Positions 1 to 13,178 of a DNA stretch of 64,000 bases are shown in pieces (the first letter of the stretch is position 1; each line of letters begins with the position of its first letter). The DNA is from Monosiga brevicollis MX1 (taxonomy: Eukaryota > Opisthokonta > Choanoflagellata > Craspedida > Salpingoecidae). The DNA lies in the NCBI RefSeq assembly GCF_000002865.3, contig NW_001865048.1:646098-710097 (forward strand). Direction: 5' to 3'. The position numbers and the translations under genes were made by a program. Below the pieces are notes generated by a model that was not told the origin of the DNA, made no database searches, and saw only the letters and a program-made list of their open reading frames with translations.

Positions 1-220
<220 letters not shown>

Positions 221-357
221 CGTTTGACTCGTTGTGGCATTTTTTTACTCCAGCTCAACGCTCGAAGAAGCACACCGCCGTTGACCCAATCGTGATCGTC
301 TACTCTTGTCTCTGAGCAGTAGGAAGTATTGCCCGCCGTTGTTTCAATACCAGCACC

Positions 358-1583
358 ATGTCGATCAACGCTGCCGTCAAGCTGAGCTCGGGCCAGACAA
401 TGCCTGTTGTGGCCTTTGGCACCGGTACCCAGTGGTTCAGGTCTGCTTCCCTGCCCGTGGTGCCGTAGGAGTCTTGGACGCATTGTCATGCTCGACTTGT
501 CGATGCCTGCTGCATCCCTCTCATGTCCCTCGCAATCGCCTTGACGCAGCAACGACCAGGGTGTAAGCAACGCCAACGAGGAGGCCACACTTGCCGACAG
601 CCTCCACGCCGCGCTGGACGCTGGCGTTACCCACATCGACTCAGCTGAAATGTACAAGACCGAGGTGTTCTCCGGCCCGGCTTTCCAGGACTACCTGAAG
701 AAGAGCTCAAAGCAGCGCAGTGACTTTTTCATCACGAGCAAGGTCTTTGTCAGTGCCGGTGATGTCGAGAAGGCCGTTCAGACGACGCTGGACCACTTTG
801 GCACAGACTACCTCGACCTGTACCTCCTTCACGCCCCCTTCCTCGATAAGGCCGGCGTCACCAAGTCGGTCGCAGAAGTCTGGAAGGCTATGGAAGCGTA
901 CGTGCTCTGCCGGTCCCCGCTGCAACCCGAGTGCCTTGGATGCCCCGTGCGTCTCTCGCCCTGCCCTGTATGGCCTGGCTCACCCCGTCATTTCGTACAC
1001 CGATAGCCTGGTGGATGCTGGCAAGATCCGCTCCATTGGTGTGAGCAACTTTGCTGTGCAGCACTTGGAGTCACTCCTGGCCACGGCTCGTATTCCACCC
1101 GCCGTCAACCAAATTGAGGTGCATCCCCAGCTCTACCAACCCGAGCTGGAAGAGTACTGCCGCAGCCACGAAATCGTGGTGACTGCCTACTCCAGCCTTA
1201 AGCCCCTGGCCAGCAAGGATGAGTGCAAGGACATTCTCAAGACTGCAGAGGACATTGCCAAGGCTCACGACAAGACCACCGCCGAAACACTCCTCAAGTA
1301 CGTGTAGATGGAGCATATGTGGGCTTGAAGCGCCACACTCTTTGTGATGCAATAGCGGTCTCGAGGTTTTCTTCTAATATGATGTATGTGGGCTGCTTGT
1401 AGCTGGAACTTGAGCCGTGGCCTCGGTGTCGTCACCACCTCCTCTCGTCCAGAACGTTTGGCCAAGACCCTCAACTGCCTGTCTTTCACCCTGGACCAGA
1501 AGGAGATTGAGGCCATTGCCGCTGCTGGCAAGGGCGTGCCCCACCGCTACTATTGGACTGAAGCCTTTGCCCAGCTCGAGTAG
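358..1583 (+). CDS. aldo-keto reductase (AKR superfamily), 4 exons
   Basis: NADPH-dependent oxidoreductase of the cytosolic aldo-keto reductase family, reducing aldehydes or ketones; the substrate cannot be told. Exons 358-440, 550-897, 1007-1297 and 1403-1583 join in phase and give 300 residues, normal for the (beta/alpha)8 barrel family. The N-terminus MSINAAVKLSSGQTMPVVAF is the usual first beta-hairpin and leads to FGTGTQ. The catalytic tetrad is visible: Asp and Tyr in HIDSAEMYK, Lys in FITSKVF, His in DLYLLHAP. Later come GKIRSIGVSNF, the NQIEVHP strand, and a cofactor-binding C-terminal stretch GVVTTSSRPERLAK. That last form, with TTSS in place of the classical IPKS, resembles fungal-type members of the family. 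The start is the only in-frame ATG giving the hairpin. The downstream gene on the same strand is unrelated. Confidence 0.92.
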
Positions 1584-2475
<892 letters not shown>

Positions 2476-4436
2476 ATGCAAAAGCTGCTCAATGGTAGGC
2501 ACGCGCGCGACGCCTCGTCGTGTGCACACTCTTGAACTCTGCTCTTCTCCATCCCCGGTTCCTATCGTGTTGCTCATCATCTTCCCCTGCTGCTCCCAAT
2601 CCAATCCTTCCTTCCCCCCCCCCCCCCCCCCCTTCTTCATCCCCAAGCGTTTCGCATTCAAGATCGCTGGCCCAATCTTCAGGCCGCCGGCATTCGCACC
2701 GTTTTTGATCTGGCTCAAAAGTCGGACCAGGTTTGTGTCGCACAGCCCCTGAATGTTTTTGCTTGTGTGCATTGCAACAATGTCAAATGAACAGGCGGGT
2801 CTCCGCAAGACACCGTGCTCTCCAGAGCTCAATCGGACGTGTGCTCTGTGCTTTAGGACATTATGCGCATATGCACCCTGCCCGGTGCCACCATGCTCAA
2901 GCTCCGTGAAGTTCTCAACAAAGTCCTGGGTACGTTCCTTGCCTGCTTTTCCAACCGCCCGGGCACATCCAGATTGAATGTTGAATTTGATCTCAATCTC
3001 ATTCACGTCTTACTCATTGCTACTAGCTGCCAGATCGAGCGGCGCCAGCGCCGCCGCCCCTGCCTCGGCCGCCAATCCCTTTGGTGATGTACGTCGGCTG
3101 CCACTCTTATCGCAAAGGGCCCATGAAAGCACGACTCAACTCACGAAATGCCATTTGCCCCCATGGCGTCCCACGCTGCAGCCGGTGCCAGCACGGCCAG
3201 CCCGAGTTTTGAACCTCGCGCCCGTACCTGATGAACAACGAGCGGCTCCGCCCCGAGCCAATCGACCCGCCCCGGGTGTGCCCAACCAGCAGCCCCGCGC
3301 CAATCGCCCTGCACCAGGTGTACCTGGAGGCCAGCCCAAAGCGAATCGTCCAGCCCCCCACGTGCCCGGCTCCAATACGTGGGTTATTGAGGACTAGCCC
3401 TGTGCTACCACCGCCATCACTACTTTTGTTCCGGTGCTGCAGCCGCCTTACCTGCTGGCTGACCTCACACACCCTACTTGATGCTGTTCTGTACCGTCTT
3501 GGTCTAGGCGACCAGTCTCAAAAGCGCACGGGCCTTCTGCGGCCAAGAGCAAGATTCCGCCTCGCCCTTCACGGGAAAACATTTCGGACGACATTCGGCA
3601 ATCAGCCCTGCCCATCGTCGTGCACCAAGGTTATGCGACCAAGCAGGGAGGCAAGGTACGTGACTTCATCCGGCAAGACTTGGGCATTTCAAGGAAAGTT
3701 TGTGACCTTTGCTAAACTGGATCCTCGCCTGCCAATTCCCATCTCTAGGTCAAGTCCTGGCAGCGTCGCTGGTTTATTCTGCGTGTCGATGGTTCACTTA
3801 CGTATGCCAAAGAAGGTTTGATCCAGAACACGTTGCTTTGTCCACGTGCCTCGCCGGGTGTCGCACTCTCATGTTCATGCTCCTTCACGTTTGCATTCTT
3901 CAGGATCTCTCACCGAGCCCAAAGGTGTGATTGATATCAAGGCCAATACCGAACTACACACACCAGGTGCTTGTAACTGGGGCAAAGAAGAAGGTGCACC
4001 AGCAACCGCCTCTGAACAACAGCGCTTTGCGGTAAGTCATTCCTCCGCCCCCATGCTCACGCTATGCGCTTGATCTCTCGCACGTCAGTGCTGAGCTCAA
4101 GCCAACAGCCAGTGATTATGCTCAAGGATTATGCAACATGATCGCACCTTCGGCGCAGGTGGTTGCTGGCGACCGTGTATACCGCATGTTCTGTGACACT
4201 CCACAAGAAGCCGCTGTCTGGGCGAGCAAGCTGAAGCAGGTGAGGAATATGGCAAATTGTCCGAAGGCTTTGCGACCTTTCTCATCCCATTCGCGTGGCA
4301 CGATCAACTTGTTTGGCAGGTGATCAACATGCTCAAGCGCAACCCCAACACTGCCCCGTTGTCCTCGCGAGAAATCAGCTCTGGTCCTGGATACCAGCAC
4401 ATGCTTGCCTCACTGGCCGCCGTGAACGGCCAGTAG
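2476..4436 (+). CDS. SAM-like / proline-rich repeat / PH domain adaptor protein
   Basis: Predicted cytoplasmic adaptor; I do not recognise a named orthologue. Ten exons join in phase (2476-2494, 2648-2730, 2857-2939, 3034-3088, 3182-3378, 3508-3655, 3749-3815, 3904-4031, 4096-4239, 4320-4436) and give 346 residues. Residues 1-62 form a SAM-like helical bundle (IRTVFDLAQKSDQ, then GATMLKLREVLNKVLG). A low-complexity linker follows with three copies of a RANRPAPxVP unit, a possible SH3 or profilin ligand. The C-terminal half is a PH domain: VKSWQRRWFILR opens the first strands, SLTEPKGVIDI lies in the middle, and EAAVWASKLKQ is the closing helix with its invariant Trp. The first exon is only 19 bases, so a further upstream exon is possible. 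PH domains of this kind bind phosphoinositides or proteins; specificity is not visible. Confidence 0.78.
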
Positions 4437-4931
4437 GTCATTCATCAAAGTCGTTAGATATGTGTTTTGTGTGCAGCTACAGCTTGTTGCTGTGCTCCTC
4501 CTCTGTCTTGTCAATTTGAAAGGCATTTCCCATCCTCTCACGTCAACTGCAGACGCACCTTTGCATCATCTCGAAAACTTGGGCATGCACGTTGATCCCA
4601 CTTCTGAACACCCACAACGGCTTATGATGAACAATCATGCAGCTGAGATCAAAGTCGGGCGCGTCAATTTCTTGTGCGAACTCTCTCAAATAACCAATAA
4701 CACCCACGGCACAAGACGGTACATTTAACTAGTGTGCACAGACGCAGAAATTTCTCCAGGATGAAAATCATCTCAATCCACAAAATGATAGGCTTGCTTG
4801 ATCATGGAAGGGACCAAGATAAGACCACAGTTGAGATTGACTAATGTACAAGATTCAGAATTCAAAACGGCGAGCCGATTGAGGACAGGCATGATGTGAG
4901 CTTCGGGTGGCAACCTGCTGTGGCCGCGTCA
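4437..4931. other. convergent intergenic spacer
   Basis: AT-richer sequence between the 3' ends of the SAM-PH gene (+) and the HURP-like gene (-). I see no coding exon, RNA gene or repeat. It should contain both 3' UTRs. Confidence 0.6.
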
Positions 4932-7825
4932 CTACTTGCGCACACTCAACGATTCATTTGGCATGTAGCCAAAATCAAGCGTTGGGGGCACCTCACTCAG
5001 ACTGCTCAACACAGTACGCAGCGAAGAGCCGCCCAGAGGTGTGGCGTTGGTCGAAGCAATACGAGCCGAGCGGCGCACGGGTGTGAAAACAACTTCGGTG
5101 CCTAGTTCATCTCGCACGCGGCGGGAAGGCGTCGTACGAGCAAAGCGGATGACGCTGCCTGTCTCTTGATTCTCTTCGTCCATGTCCCTGTCTTGGGGTG
5201 CGATCCGCTTGCGAGCAGAAAAGGGGGTGCGCTGAAGAGCCGAGCGGCGATGGGCCGCGCGACCCACAGACCGCGTTGGCGTAAAAGCAATGAGGTCTGC
5301 CTGGCCGTTGCGTGAAGCCGCGGGAAGCGGTGATTCCATCAAAAGCGCATCCAGATCGTTGACGTTCCCATCACCCAAAGCAGGTGACTGGCAAGCAGGC
5401 TGGGCGGATGCCGTCATGGACATGCGCACCGTCTGGGCCAATGGGGTTTCAGGGGCCAAGAGTGGGGAGAGCAGGGAATCAGAGTTTGCAAAGGCAGAGG
5501 CACGACGGCTGCGCATGGCAGGTGGGGGGGTGGCCACCTCGATCAGCTTGGCTACCGCTGGGTTCGGCTTGTATGCCACATTGGCCGGGTCAGCATCAGC
5601 TGTTGGTGCTGGACGTCGGTACTTGGAAGGTGTTTGGCGTGTGGAACGACGCACGGGCGTCAACACGACCTCTGAACCCAGCACTTCCTGCTCTTTGCGA
5701 CTGGCGCGCATCGGTGTCAACACAACAGTTGAGCCGTTAACCTCAGCCGTGGTCGATCCAAAGTTGCCTGAAGGGCCCGGCGCGTTGGTTGCGCTGGCCG
5801 CTGCCATTGGCTGGGCCATATCAGAAGCTGCGTCTGACGCATCGTCCTGCTGGCGGCGGGCGCGCATGCGCTGAATAAAGGCACGCGCCTGTGACACGCG
5901 AGCCGGTGCCTGAGCTGCCGACGCCTTGCGTGTGCTAAGTTAACCAATTGGAGCATTTGAGAAGCACACGTGCCTTGGTAAGCTGAGCGAGAAAGAACCT
6001 GCATCCCCCGTCGGAGGACCACCCGGCCACAAAAGCAGATTCCAACATCGAAATGGAGCAATCATCCCAAAGGCGCATATCGCGCAAAGAAGTGCTTATG
6101 CTTTTGAAAAGGAAAATAATAGGAAAAACATCGGAAAGACAACGCGACGCACCTCTTGGTTTTCTTGACGCGCTTCTTTTTGGGAGCGGCAGGTTCATCC
6201 TCTGCCGGCTGCCAGGCATTGTTCTTCAGCATGTCCAAGTTTTCAAAGCGCTTTTGCAGCTGTTCAACTTGAGGCTGGACACACGCGTCCCAATACCCGT
6301 CCAGATCACTCAGTTTCGTGCGACCCCCCTGGCGGCAGTCCTGGCAGAGGGATTCAAACTTGGAGAGCTTTTTGCGACTCAAAAGACGTGCTTGCCCAAT
6401 AGTGGCACGAATCTCATCACCGCTCTCCGAGTTGACGGCATCGGCTTCGGGAGTCATCGCTTCCCACTTGTTGCAGAGCTCAGCCAGGTAGCGCAGTTGA
6501 CATTGCAGCTGAGACTCGAAAAATTCAATGCTTTGATAACTCAGACCCTTCGCTGTCTCTGGTGTCTATGGTTGTCGACCAAAATAAATGTGAGTTTTTG
6601 GGGCATCCCACCAGCTGTTGGGCTGAGTGTCGACCCAGCCTGGACTGCAAGGGCTCGACGGATGCAATCAAGCAGAAGACAACAAGAGCAGACACACGAG
6701 CAGGCGAAGTGTAGGTGTTCGTACCTCATCGCTGGTGGCAGCTGTCACTTCTTGGTCGGATAGATCTGAAGTGATGGTTGTGTTTGACAGTCGTTGGCTG
6801 CCACTGGTCGTGGGGCGCGTGGGCGAAGCCGTGTCACGGGGGCCGACGAGGCAGCAGTCCTCAAGTTTCTCCAGGAGCGCATTAGGGCTATTGCTGGCCT
6901 CATAAGCCAGGCTCTTGGCTGCACCGCGCGCCAAGGCGGGAGTGCTGGTGGCCATCAGAGGGTCAGCGAGCGCCACTGGTGAGGCGATCTGAACCTTGGT
7001 CTGCAAAGCATCACTTGTGGGTGTCTCTGGGACATCTTTGGAGGGCTGCTGAACATCAATCACGGGCTGGTGCTGAAACAGAGGCGCCGTAGGTTGCGTG
7101 GCCTGAAACACAAAAGGACCTGGGGCAGTGTTAAACGCGCCCACGCCCATACGCTGGTCATTTCCTGATGTCCTGCGGCTGTTGCTGGCAGCACCAAAGG
7201 CAAAGGGCTTGGTCATGCTCGCAAGACTGGGTGCTGCAGAGAAGTTGAAGGACTGCAGTGGGCGGGAGGACACAACAAAAGGCTTCTTGTTTGAATTCTT
7301 GGCGTCCGAGTGCTGTTGTTGGCGGCGACGCTCTGCTTGCCACAATAGCAGCTTTCGCTTGCGCGGGTCTGTGATGTGATCCAACGACATGTTCTCCTTG
7401 TTGCTGACGGGGGCTGTCGGTGCAGTGCATGACGTATGTGTGAGGTATGGGAAAGCAGGCACAAGCAGGGGGGGTGGGGGGAGGATTGGACCAAGCCGCC
7501 CGCCCACACCATCAGATCATGCGGACAGGCCCATTGACGTACAGCAAACGACAGGCGAAGGTGGCACGTTGCGGTGCTGTGTCCATTGAGAGAAACGAGC
7601 TTGGTCGCGCTCCTTGCGCTGAGCAAGCATGAACTGTTGCTTGGCTCGGACTGCGGCACCGGAGATGCGATGGCATAAAAGATATTCATTGTCACATGAC
7701 CAACCCTGAAGCTCGCGCAAGAGAAGGCTGACCCGCTTCCTCGATTTTCCCGCCGTATGCATGCGGCATAGCATTCGCCGCTGACGCACCTCGGTTATGT
7801 GATTTGAAGCGGAATTTCCGCTCAT
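4932..7825 (-). CDS. HURP/DLGAP5-like protein with GKAP domain
   Basis: Probable mitotic spindle protein of the DLGAP/GKAP family, closest in layout to HURP (DLGAP5), which binds and stabilises kinetochore microtubules. Exons 7825-7543, 7413-6725, 6565-6153 and 5934-4932 join in phase to 795 residues. The N-terminal third is basic and coiled-coil prone (KRKLLLWQAERRRQQQ) and contains a KEN box at residues 100-102 created across the first splice. The GKAP core follows, with IEFFESQLQCQLRYLAELC, FESLCQDC, LDGYWDACVQPQVEQLQKRF and LKNNAWQP matching the family's conserved Trp and Phe positions. The C-terminal exon carries three spaced copies of a VV.TPVR.S.R-like motif, possible Cdk sites. The promoter must lie in the 530 bases separating it from the TEX11-like gene's 3' end. 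HURP assignment over other DLGAPs is inference. Confidence 0.82.
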
Positions 7826-8356
7826 CGTTCAGACGGCCCATGGCGGCCGATTCTGTCTGCAGGTGGCACAGCTTTTCAAGAGCTACCGCTTGGATCAAGG
7901 GGGATGTGCACGAGTCCTCACAGTCGTGTGTCAAAATTGAAGAATGGCAGGCCGAAAAGGGCAGGGGGAGCTCGCAATGATGACGACCAGGTCGCGATGA
8001 TCCAGCCGACCTCGATGATAATTTGACTCAACTTCCAAATCACAAACGCCGAGTGTTTTGGGTGTGGGCAGAACCTGCCTATGCGAAACCTTACACCTGC
8101 TGTTGTTGTGGCTCTGCAGCGCGCGCACACGGGGTGGTCAAGCCCACAACAATGACGCTCGTCGTCTGCTTATGTGACCCTGTCACCAACACAAATTGAA
8201 CTTACGCGCCAGTCGATTCTGAATCAGTTTGAGATCATTTTTTAAGCTTTTCATATTTACTTTTTTTAATTGTCAGCACGACTTTGCGGCAGGGCTTACG
8301 TATGCTCTGGATGTGCATTCGTCAGCCAAAAGGCTCGCACAGCGGACTCTTTCACA
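7826..8356. other. spacer between TEX11-like 3' end and HURP-like 5' end
   Basis: Both flanking genes are on the minus strand, so this should hold the TEX11-like 3' UTR and the HURP-like promoter and 5' UTR. Short open frames occur on both strands but none has family character. A T-rich stretch lies at 8237-8275. Confidence 0.5.
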
Positions 8357-11300
8357 TCACTTGGCGCGCGTTGGTGCCGAGGTGCTGGTGGCAGCGGCGG
8401 CGGCAACCGTGACGAAATCTCGCTTCATGCGCTCCTCCAAGACTGGACGACAAGTAGCGGAGAGGAGAGGTAGCATGACCATGGCCAGGTTGCACAGATC
8501 TTGTCCTCGGGGCAATGCGTTGGCGTGCATCTCGATTCCAAGATTCCAGGCCTAAATAAACGGGATGGCACGGTCGCACATTTTGACTAATGGATGCTGA
8601 AGCCCCCAAGTCAAGGACTGCGCCTGGCTGGTGCAACGTACCTTGACCACAAACCAAAGAACCTGGGACTCGGTGCAGGCCGAGCGCAGCGCCGGCGATT
8701 GGCGCAAGAGTGTGTGTACTTGGTGGAGGCAACCCTCGAGCTGGAGCCTTTCCCGCACTGGCCCATGCTGTAGCACAAGGTGTGCAAAAAAACTATGGGG
8801 CTCACAAAGCCCAGAAAAGGGGTTTTGTGTGAGTTGGCGCAAAGCAAACAAAGCGAACACATGCGCAGTGCACAAGCCTCCTCACATTGACACATTGGGA
8901 ATGCACGACAAACATACAGAGCTTTTTGGCCTTCGGACAGCGTTGCCTCGCGATTGGATGGTACAGCCCAGGCTAGCCCCTTTTGGGCCAGCTCGAACAC
9001 AGCGCGCTGCCGCCCATGCTTTTCTGCCAAGCCTGGTCAAAGCAGGCCATGCAGGGTCAGCAGACATGAAAATGATCAGTCTACGTAATCGGGTGCAAGT
9101 GCCAGCGCGTTCGAACCACACGCCAATTCCAACAGTTGCAATCGATCTGAGCTTGATGCCAGGGTCTCCAGGGCCTGTACGATCGAAAAGGTACGCATTG
9201 ATGGTGTGGCCCAGTCACAACCACCTATGAGGGTAGGGTAGAATGTGCAAGGGCCCAAGCGAGGTAGGCAACCAAAAAATGGCTTTTTAAATCACATCAC
9301 CCACGGGTTCAAGGGGTTCCTGAAGCACCAGCCGTGCTTCCAGCAGGAGGAGCAAGTGAACACCAAGCATCATCGGCTCTTCATCTGCAAGGCATGACTC
9401 CACAGATTCTTGGGCGAGTAGGCTCCGCAGGGCGGCCTTGTCTTCTTCTCTGGCCTCGCCAGACAAGGAACAGCTCAGGGCCAGCAGCTTGGCGTGGCGG
9501 CCACGCCGCTGTTCCACAGCCTCAGAACTGATACTGCTGATCTGCAATAAGCAGAAGAACGTTTCAACAAACAAGAGACCGGTAATGTGAGCCTACTCTC
9601 TGTCACCTTCCCCTTCCCAATATCCCCCCTCCATGGCCCGGCGCAGACATAGATAAGATTGCTCCCACCCGTGCGGCAACGCCAAAGTATGCCGAGGCTA
9701 AGCCAGCAGCCTCATGACGTAGTGCTGTCACTGCCAGATTCCAAGCTGCCCAACACAATCAGCATACATTTCCGAGTTAGGCCATTTGTGCTTCTAATGC
9801 AACACTGTGCCTTCCGTACATGATACCTGTGCGCCCAAACCAAGCTGCTTCCTGATCACGTGCCACGCCCAATGGCGTGGCGTGCAATTCATCGAAAGCT
9901 GCGTCACACACATGAGCCCGAAAATTGAGGCACTGTCGAGTGCAAGCAAGTGCCTGCACCTAATGCTGCTGCATACCAACCAAGACCCAAGATGCGTAGC
10001 AAGTCACCGTCCCGCTGACTTGAAGCCAGCTCTTCACTGGACAGCAGGGAGGCCAAATATGAGAGTGTCTAAGGCTCGTGTGAATTTGTTTCGCATCTTT
10101 TCCGTGTTCTCTCTGGCGACGAGGATTGACCCCTCATGTTCAATGTTGTGCAGTTCGACTGACCTCTTGCTTGTCAACGTAAGATCTGCCAGCAGATTGA
10201 CGTAGCACCGCACCACGACCAACTTGTCGGGAAAATTCTCCTGCACAAGATGCTGACGAGTTGTATGTGAGCCTTGCAATGCCTGGTGGTACAAATGTCG
10301 TGCCTCTGAAAGCATATCCCGGACATGTGTATGACTTCACGCCGGTACCTGTAGGATGAGACAGGCCAGGTGGCGTTGGCGTTTTTGAAAGGCTGCCCCA
10401 AGCACGACATGCCAGGCTCCAAACCGCTCTTGAGGTGTTGCGTCTACCGTTGCCATGGTATGCACTAGCGCCTCTACATCTGCAGTTCTTGCTGGCGCCA
10501 GCTGGTCGTCGGTGGACTCGGCCAGATGGTGCAGAAGCACGATGCACGCCGCACGACATGACTGTCGACTCCACGGCTGCGCCAAGGCGGTAGCCTCGTC
10601 ATTCTGACCCATATGCCAAGCACACCAAGCCAAATTGGTCTAGAAGGGCCAAGTGGGTTCTCCAACATGAGCCGAGCGCCAACAGAGCCATGAACGCAAC
10701 ACCCTGACCAAAAACAGTTTGAACCTACCTGAATGGCCTGCTTCTGTTCGCCGCTGATGACGCCTTCCTGGGCCAGTTCATGGCACAGGAGAAACTGCGC
10801 ATGGGCATCATGAAATTGTTCCGCCTGTCGTCGAAGCGGGGACCATGTGAGCACGATTGAAGGTGACCCCAACAAACGCAGCAACGTATTGCTCTACTGA
10901 CGGCCTCCCATTGCAATGCGTGGCGCATCAGCGTGTGGAAGGCGCTTGCAACGGCCTCGCGGTGCTGCAGAACGTGAGGCACCCCTGGAAAAGAACCCGG
11001 TGCATCGTGGTGGTGTCAATAGCAGTACAAGAGCAGCGGGTACAGACACAAAGCCTGGTCGGTTGCCAACATACGGTCTAATCCAATACGTATAGCCATG
11101 GCACAGGCTGTAGGGTGGGTTGCAAACGCTGACATGCTCTCCGACACCACTGTCCAAAGATCTTCAATGGGGAGCGAGGACAGGAGCTTTCGCAACCCCT
11201 GAAGGGCAGCCTCTGCCACGTCCTGTTCTTGTGGCCTGGCCTGCAGCGAAGCCCCAAGTACTACAGCAGCACGTATCCACACCTTGACCTGACTGTCAGG

Positions 11301-11441
11301 GGCCTGTGCCAGCATGTCTACTTCTATCCATGTTTGTAGGTGCAGGTCATTAGGCACAAATGGATGAAAGCATGGCTGCACCTCGTGTGATGCGTCGCCG
11401 TGTTCCTTTTTTTTTTTTTTTTTTGTGACTTTGAGATGCGT

Positions 11442-11477
<36 letters not shown>

Positions 11478-12664
11478 GAAGGGGGGTGAGGTCAAAGGCG
11501 GGTAGAGCGGGCTTGGTGAAAGGGACGTACGTGAGGTAATGGCTGAAGCTGGGGCCTGGATGGCCAAAAGAACTTCAAGCAGCAGACAGGTGTTGATGGC
11601 CGACGCGCAAATTTGTACAGCCTGTTCTGCATACTCTCGCGCCTCGCGTGGGCGCTGGGCTGCCAACGATGCAAATGCCAACGTGCGAAAGGCATGATCT
11701 CCCAATTCGCGTCGCTCGTCGGCCTCCAGTGCCACCCTGTGAGGCATGCAACACGCTGTCAGCACGCTGCTCAAAGTTGCAGGGCACTGCATGTGGAACG
11801 AGTCTTACTGCAGCCATTCTGTTGCCTCCTCGACATGGTTGTCTTGCAGCAGTTTTACGCCCACATCAAATGGCGTGCGCCAAAGCAGCTTGCGCTTCAG
11901 TCAAAAGGTGTACAGGAAAGGGGCCACCACAAAAAGCGAATGGCACATGCGGACCAATGCCAACATGAGGACGGTGTCTTGGTGCCAAGGAGATGGTGCA
12001 CCAGGCAGGCAGGCAAACGTACCGCCAATGCAGGGACATCTTCGCGTGCCGTACGCAAGCCCTGCACATGGGCCAAGGCCTGGCGTGCTGCGCTCATATT
12101 GTTCTGGGCTACCTGTAGCCGCACACAGCAGCACCAATAGGCCACGTAGGGCAGCAGGTCAGCCTCCTGCAGGTCAGCTTGCAAAGCACGCGCCGCCTTG
12201 TCACCAAGATCTAAATACAGCATGGGCTCGCTGCTGGCCTCTGCCGCCCCCGTTGCCATGACCAGCTGTTGGCGTAGCCGACGATGGTTGCATGCATCCA
12301 CCCCTGCGCCAAAGGCCAGTCGCGCAGACCACGCCTTGGCTGTGTCGTCGCAATAACGACAGAAACCCAATACAAGATGTGGTCAGTGAGGAGTAGAGCA
12401 CGTGAACGCAGACACACCGAGCGAAGAGACGATATAAGGGTTGCGATTACCGGTCGTTGAGGTGGGCATGGCTCCATGGCGCAAGGACGCGTTCCACAAT
12501 GCGCGCGCGGTCTCCAGCTGCTGCTCCTCCTCAAGCTCTTGTACCCAAGTAGCAAGCAGCTCAGGTGAGATCGCGTGAATTATCTCGTTCATTTGGCTGC
12601 CATCGCAATCGCTGAGTTGCGTTTGCAACTGGCGCGCCCGTTCGGTCGCTTCCATGCCGGCCAT
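8357..12664 (-). CDS. TEX11: meiotic TPR-repeat protein TEX11/ZIP4/SPO22-like
   Basis: Meiosis-specific helical-repeat (TPR-like) scaffold of the SPO22/ZIP4/TEX11 family, which acts at crossover sites on meiotic chromosomes. At least twelve exons read leftwards. Family signatures appear in the right order: TPR-like helices with LLWRTPFDVGVKLLQDNHVE and EEATEWLQ (11888-11809); VALEADERRELGDHAF with AAQRPREAREYAEQAV (11736-11531); a long helical segment VKVWIRAAVVLGAS (11323-11048); the hallmark AWNLAVTALRHEA (about 9750-9650); and the C-terminal VLWFVVK plus AWNLGIEMHANAL, ending at a TGA at 8357. These match, in position and spacing, TEX11's C-terminal 'W..VK.WN.G' block as I recall it. The first ATG of the open frame is 12793; ATG 12664 (MAGMEATERARQ) is more family-like and is used here. 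An intron at 11530-11324 holds two poly-T tracts. It is divergently paired with DMC1. A few middle junctions are approximate. Confidence 0.84.
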
Positions 12665-12793
12665 CCTCTGCCTTGGGTTCGGCCAGAGTTTGAAGCCACA
12701 GAGACCATGCAACAAATGCGCCATGTTTGTTTTGGCGGGAAAATTATCACTTTGTCGACAATTCGAATGCTCAACGTGCTGACGTGTTACCAT

Positions 12794-12878
12794 CCTTCCT
12801 CCCCTATGTTGTTGTTTATTTTGTTTTGTTTTGTTTTGTTTTGAATATTACATCAGATGTATGTTTTTTTTGTAACAT

Positions 12879-12965
<87 letters not shown>

Positions 12966-13178
12966 GGTTCCTATGTTCATGTGGGTTAGTCAATGCTAAT
13001 AACAAGGTGCATGCTCTTAGGCCCCTGCTTCTGGTCAACGACTCCAAGGAGAAAGCGGCATTTATCTTTGCCGGGTTCACAGTCGCTTTGCATGGTGCCA
13101 TTGTTCTCGCTTAGTCAAACACTGAGAAATTAGTCAAAAATTACTGAATATTCAGGCGAAATTGCAAGAAGTGCCATC
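12794..13178. promoter_or_regulatory. shared TEX11/DMC1 divergent promoter region with (CT)n
   Basis: About 385 bases (515 from the preferred TEX11 ATG) separate two divergent meiotic genes. It contains a (GTTTT)n tract at about 12818-12842 and a near-perfect CT run at 12880-12962. The promoter function is inferred only from position. I could not identify a TATA box or a named transcription-factor site with confidence. Confidence 0.55.

Noticed and set aside
7692-8130. Overlapping minus-strand frames upstream of the HURP-like start
   Set aside because: No frame joins the HURP first exon in phase and none resembles a known family; treated as 5' flank.
8229-10205. Several plus-strand frames (e.g. 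8631-9230, 9807-10205)
   Set aside because: Shadows of the minus-strand TEX11-like exons; they lack family motifs.
11376-11530. Poly-Lys coding segment in TEX11-like frame
   Set aside because: It sits on two homopolymer tracts between a strong donor and a phase-compatible acceptor; more likely intron.
12853-13114. Frames rich in alternating Arg-Glu or Leu-Ser on both strands
   Set aside because: Translations of the (CT)n tract in the TEX11/DMC1 spacer.
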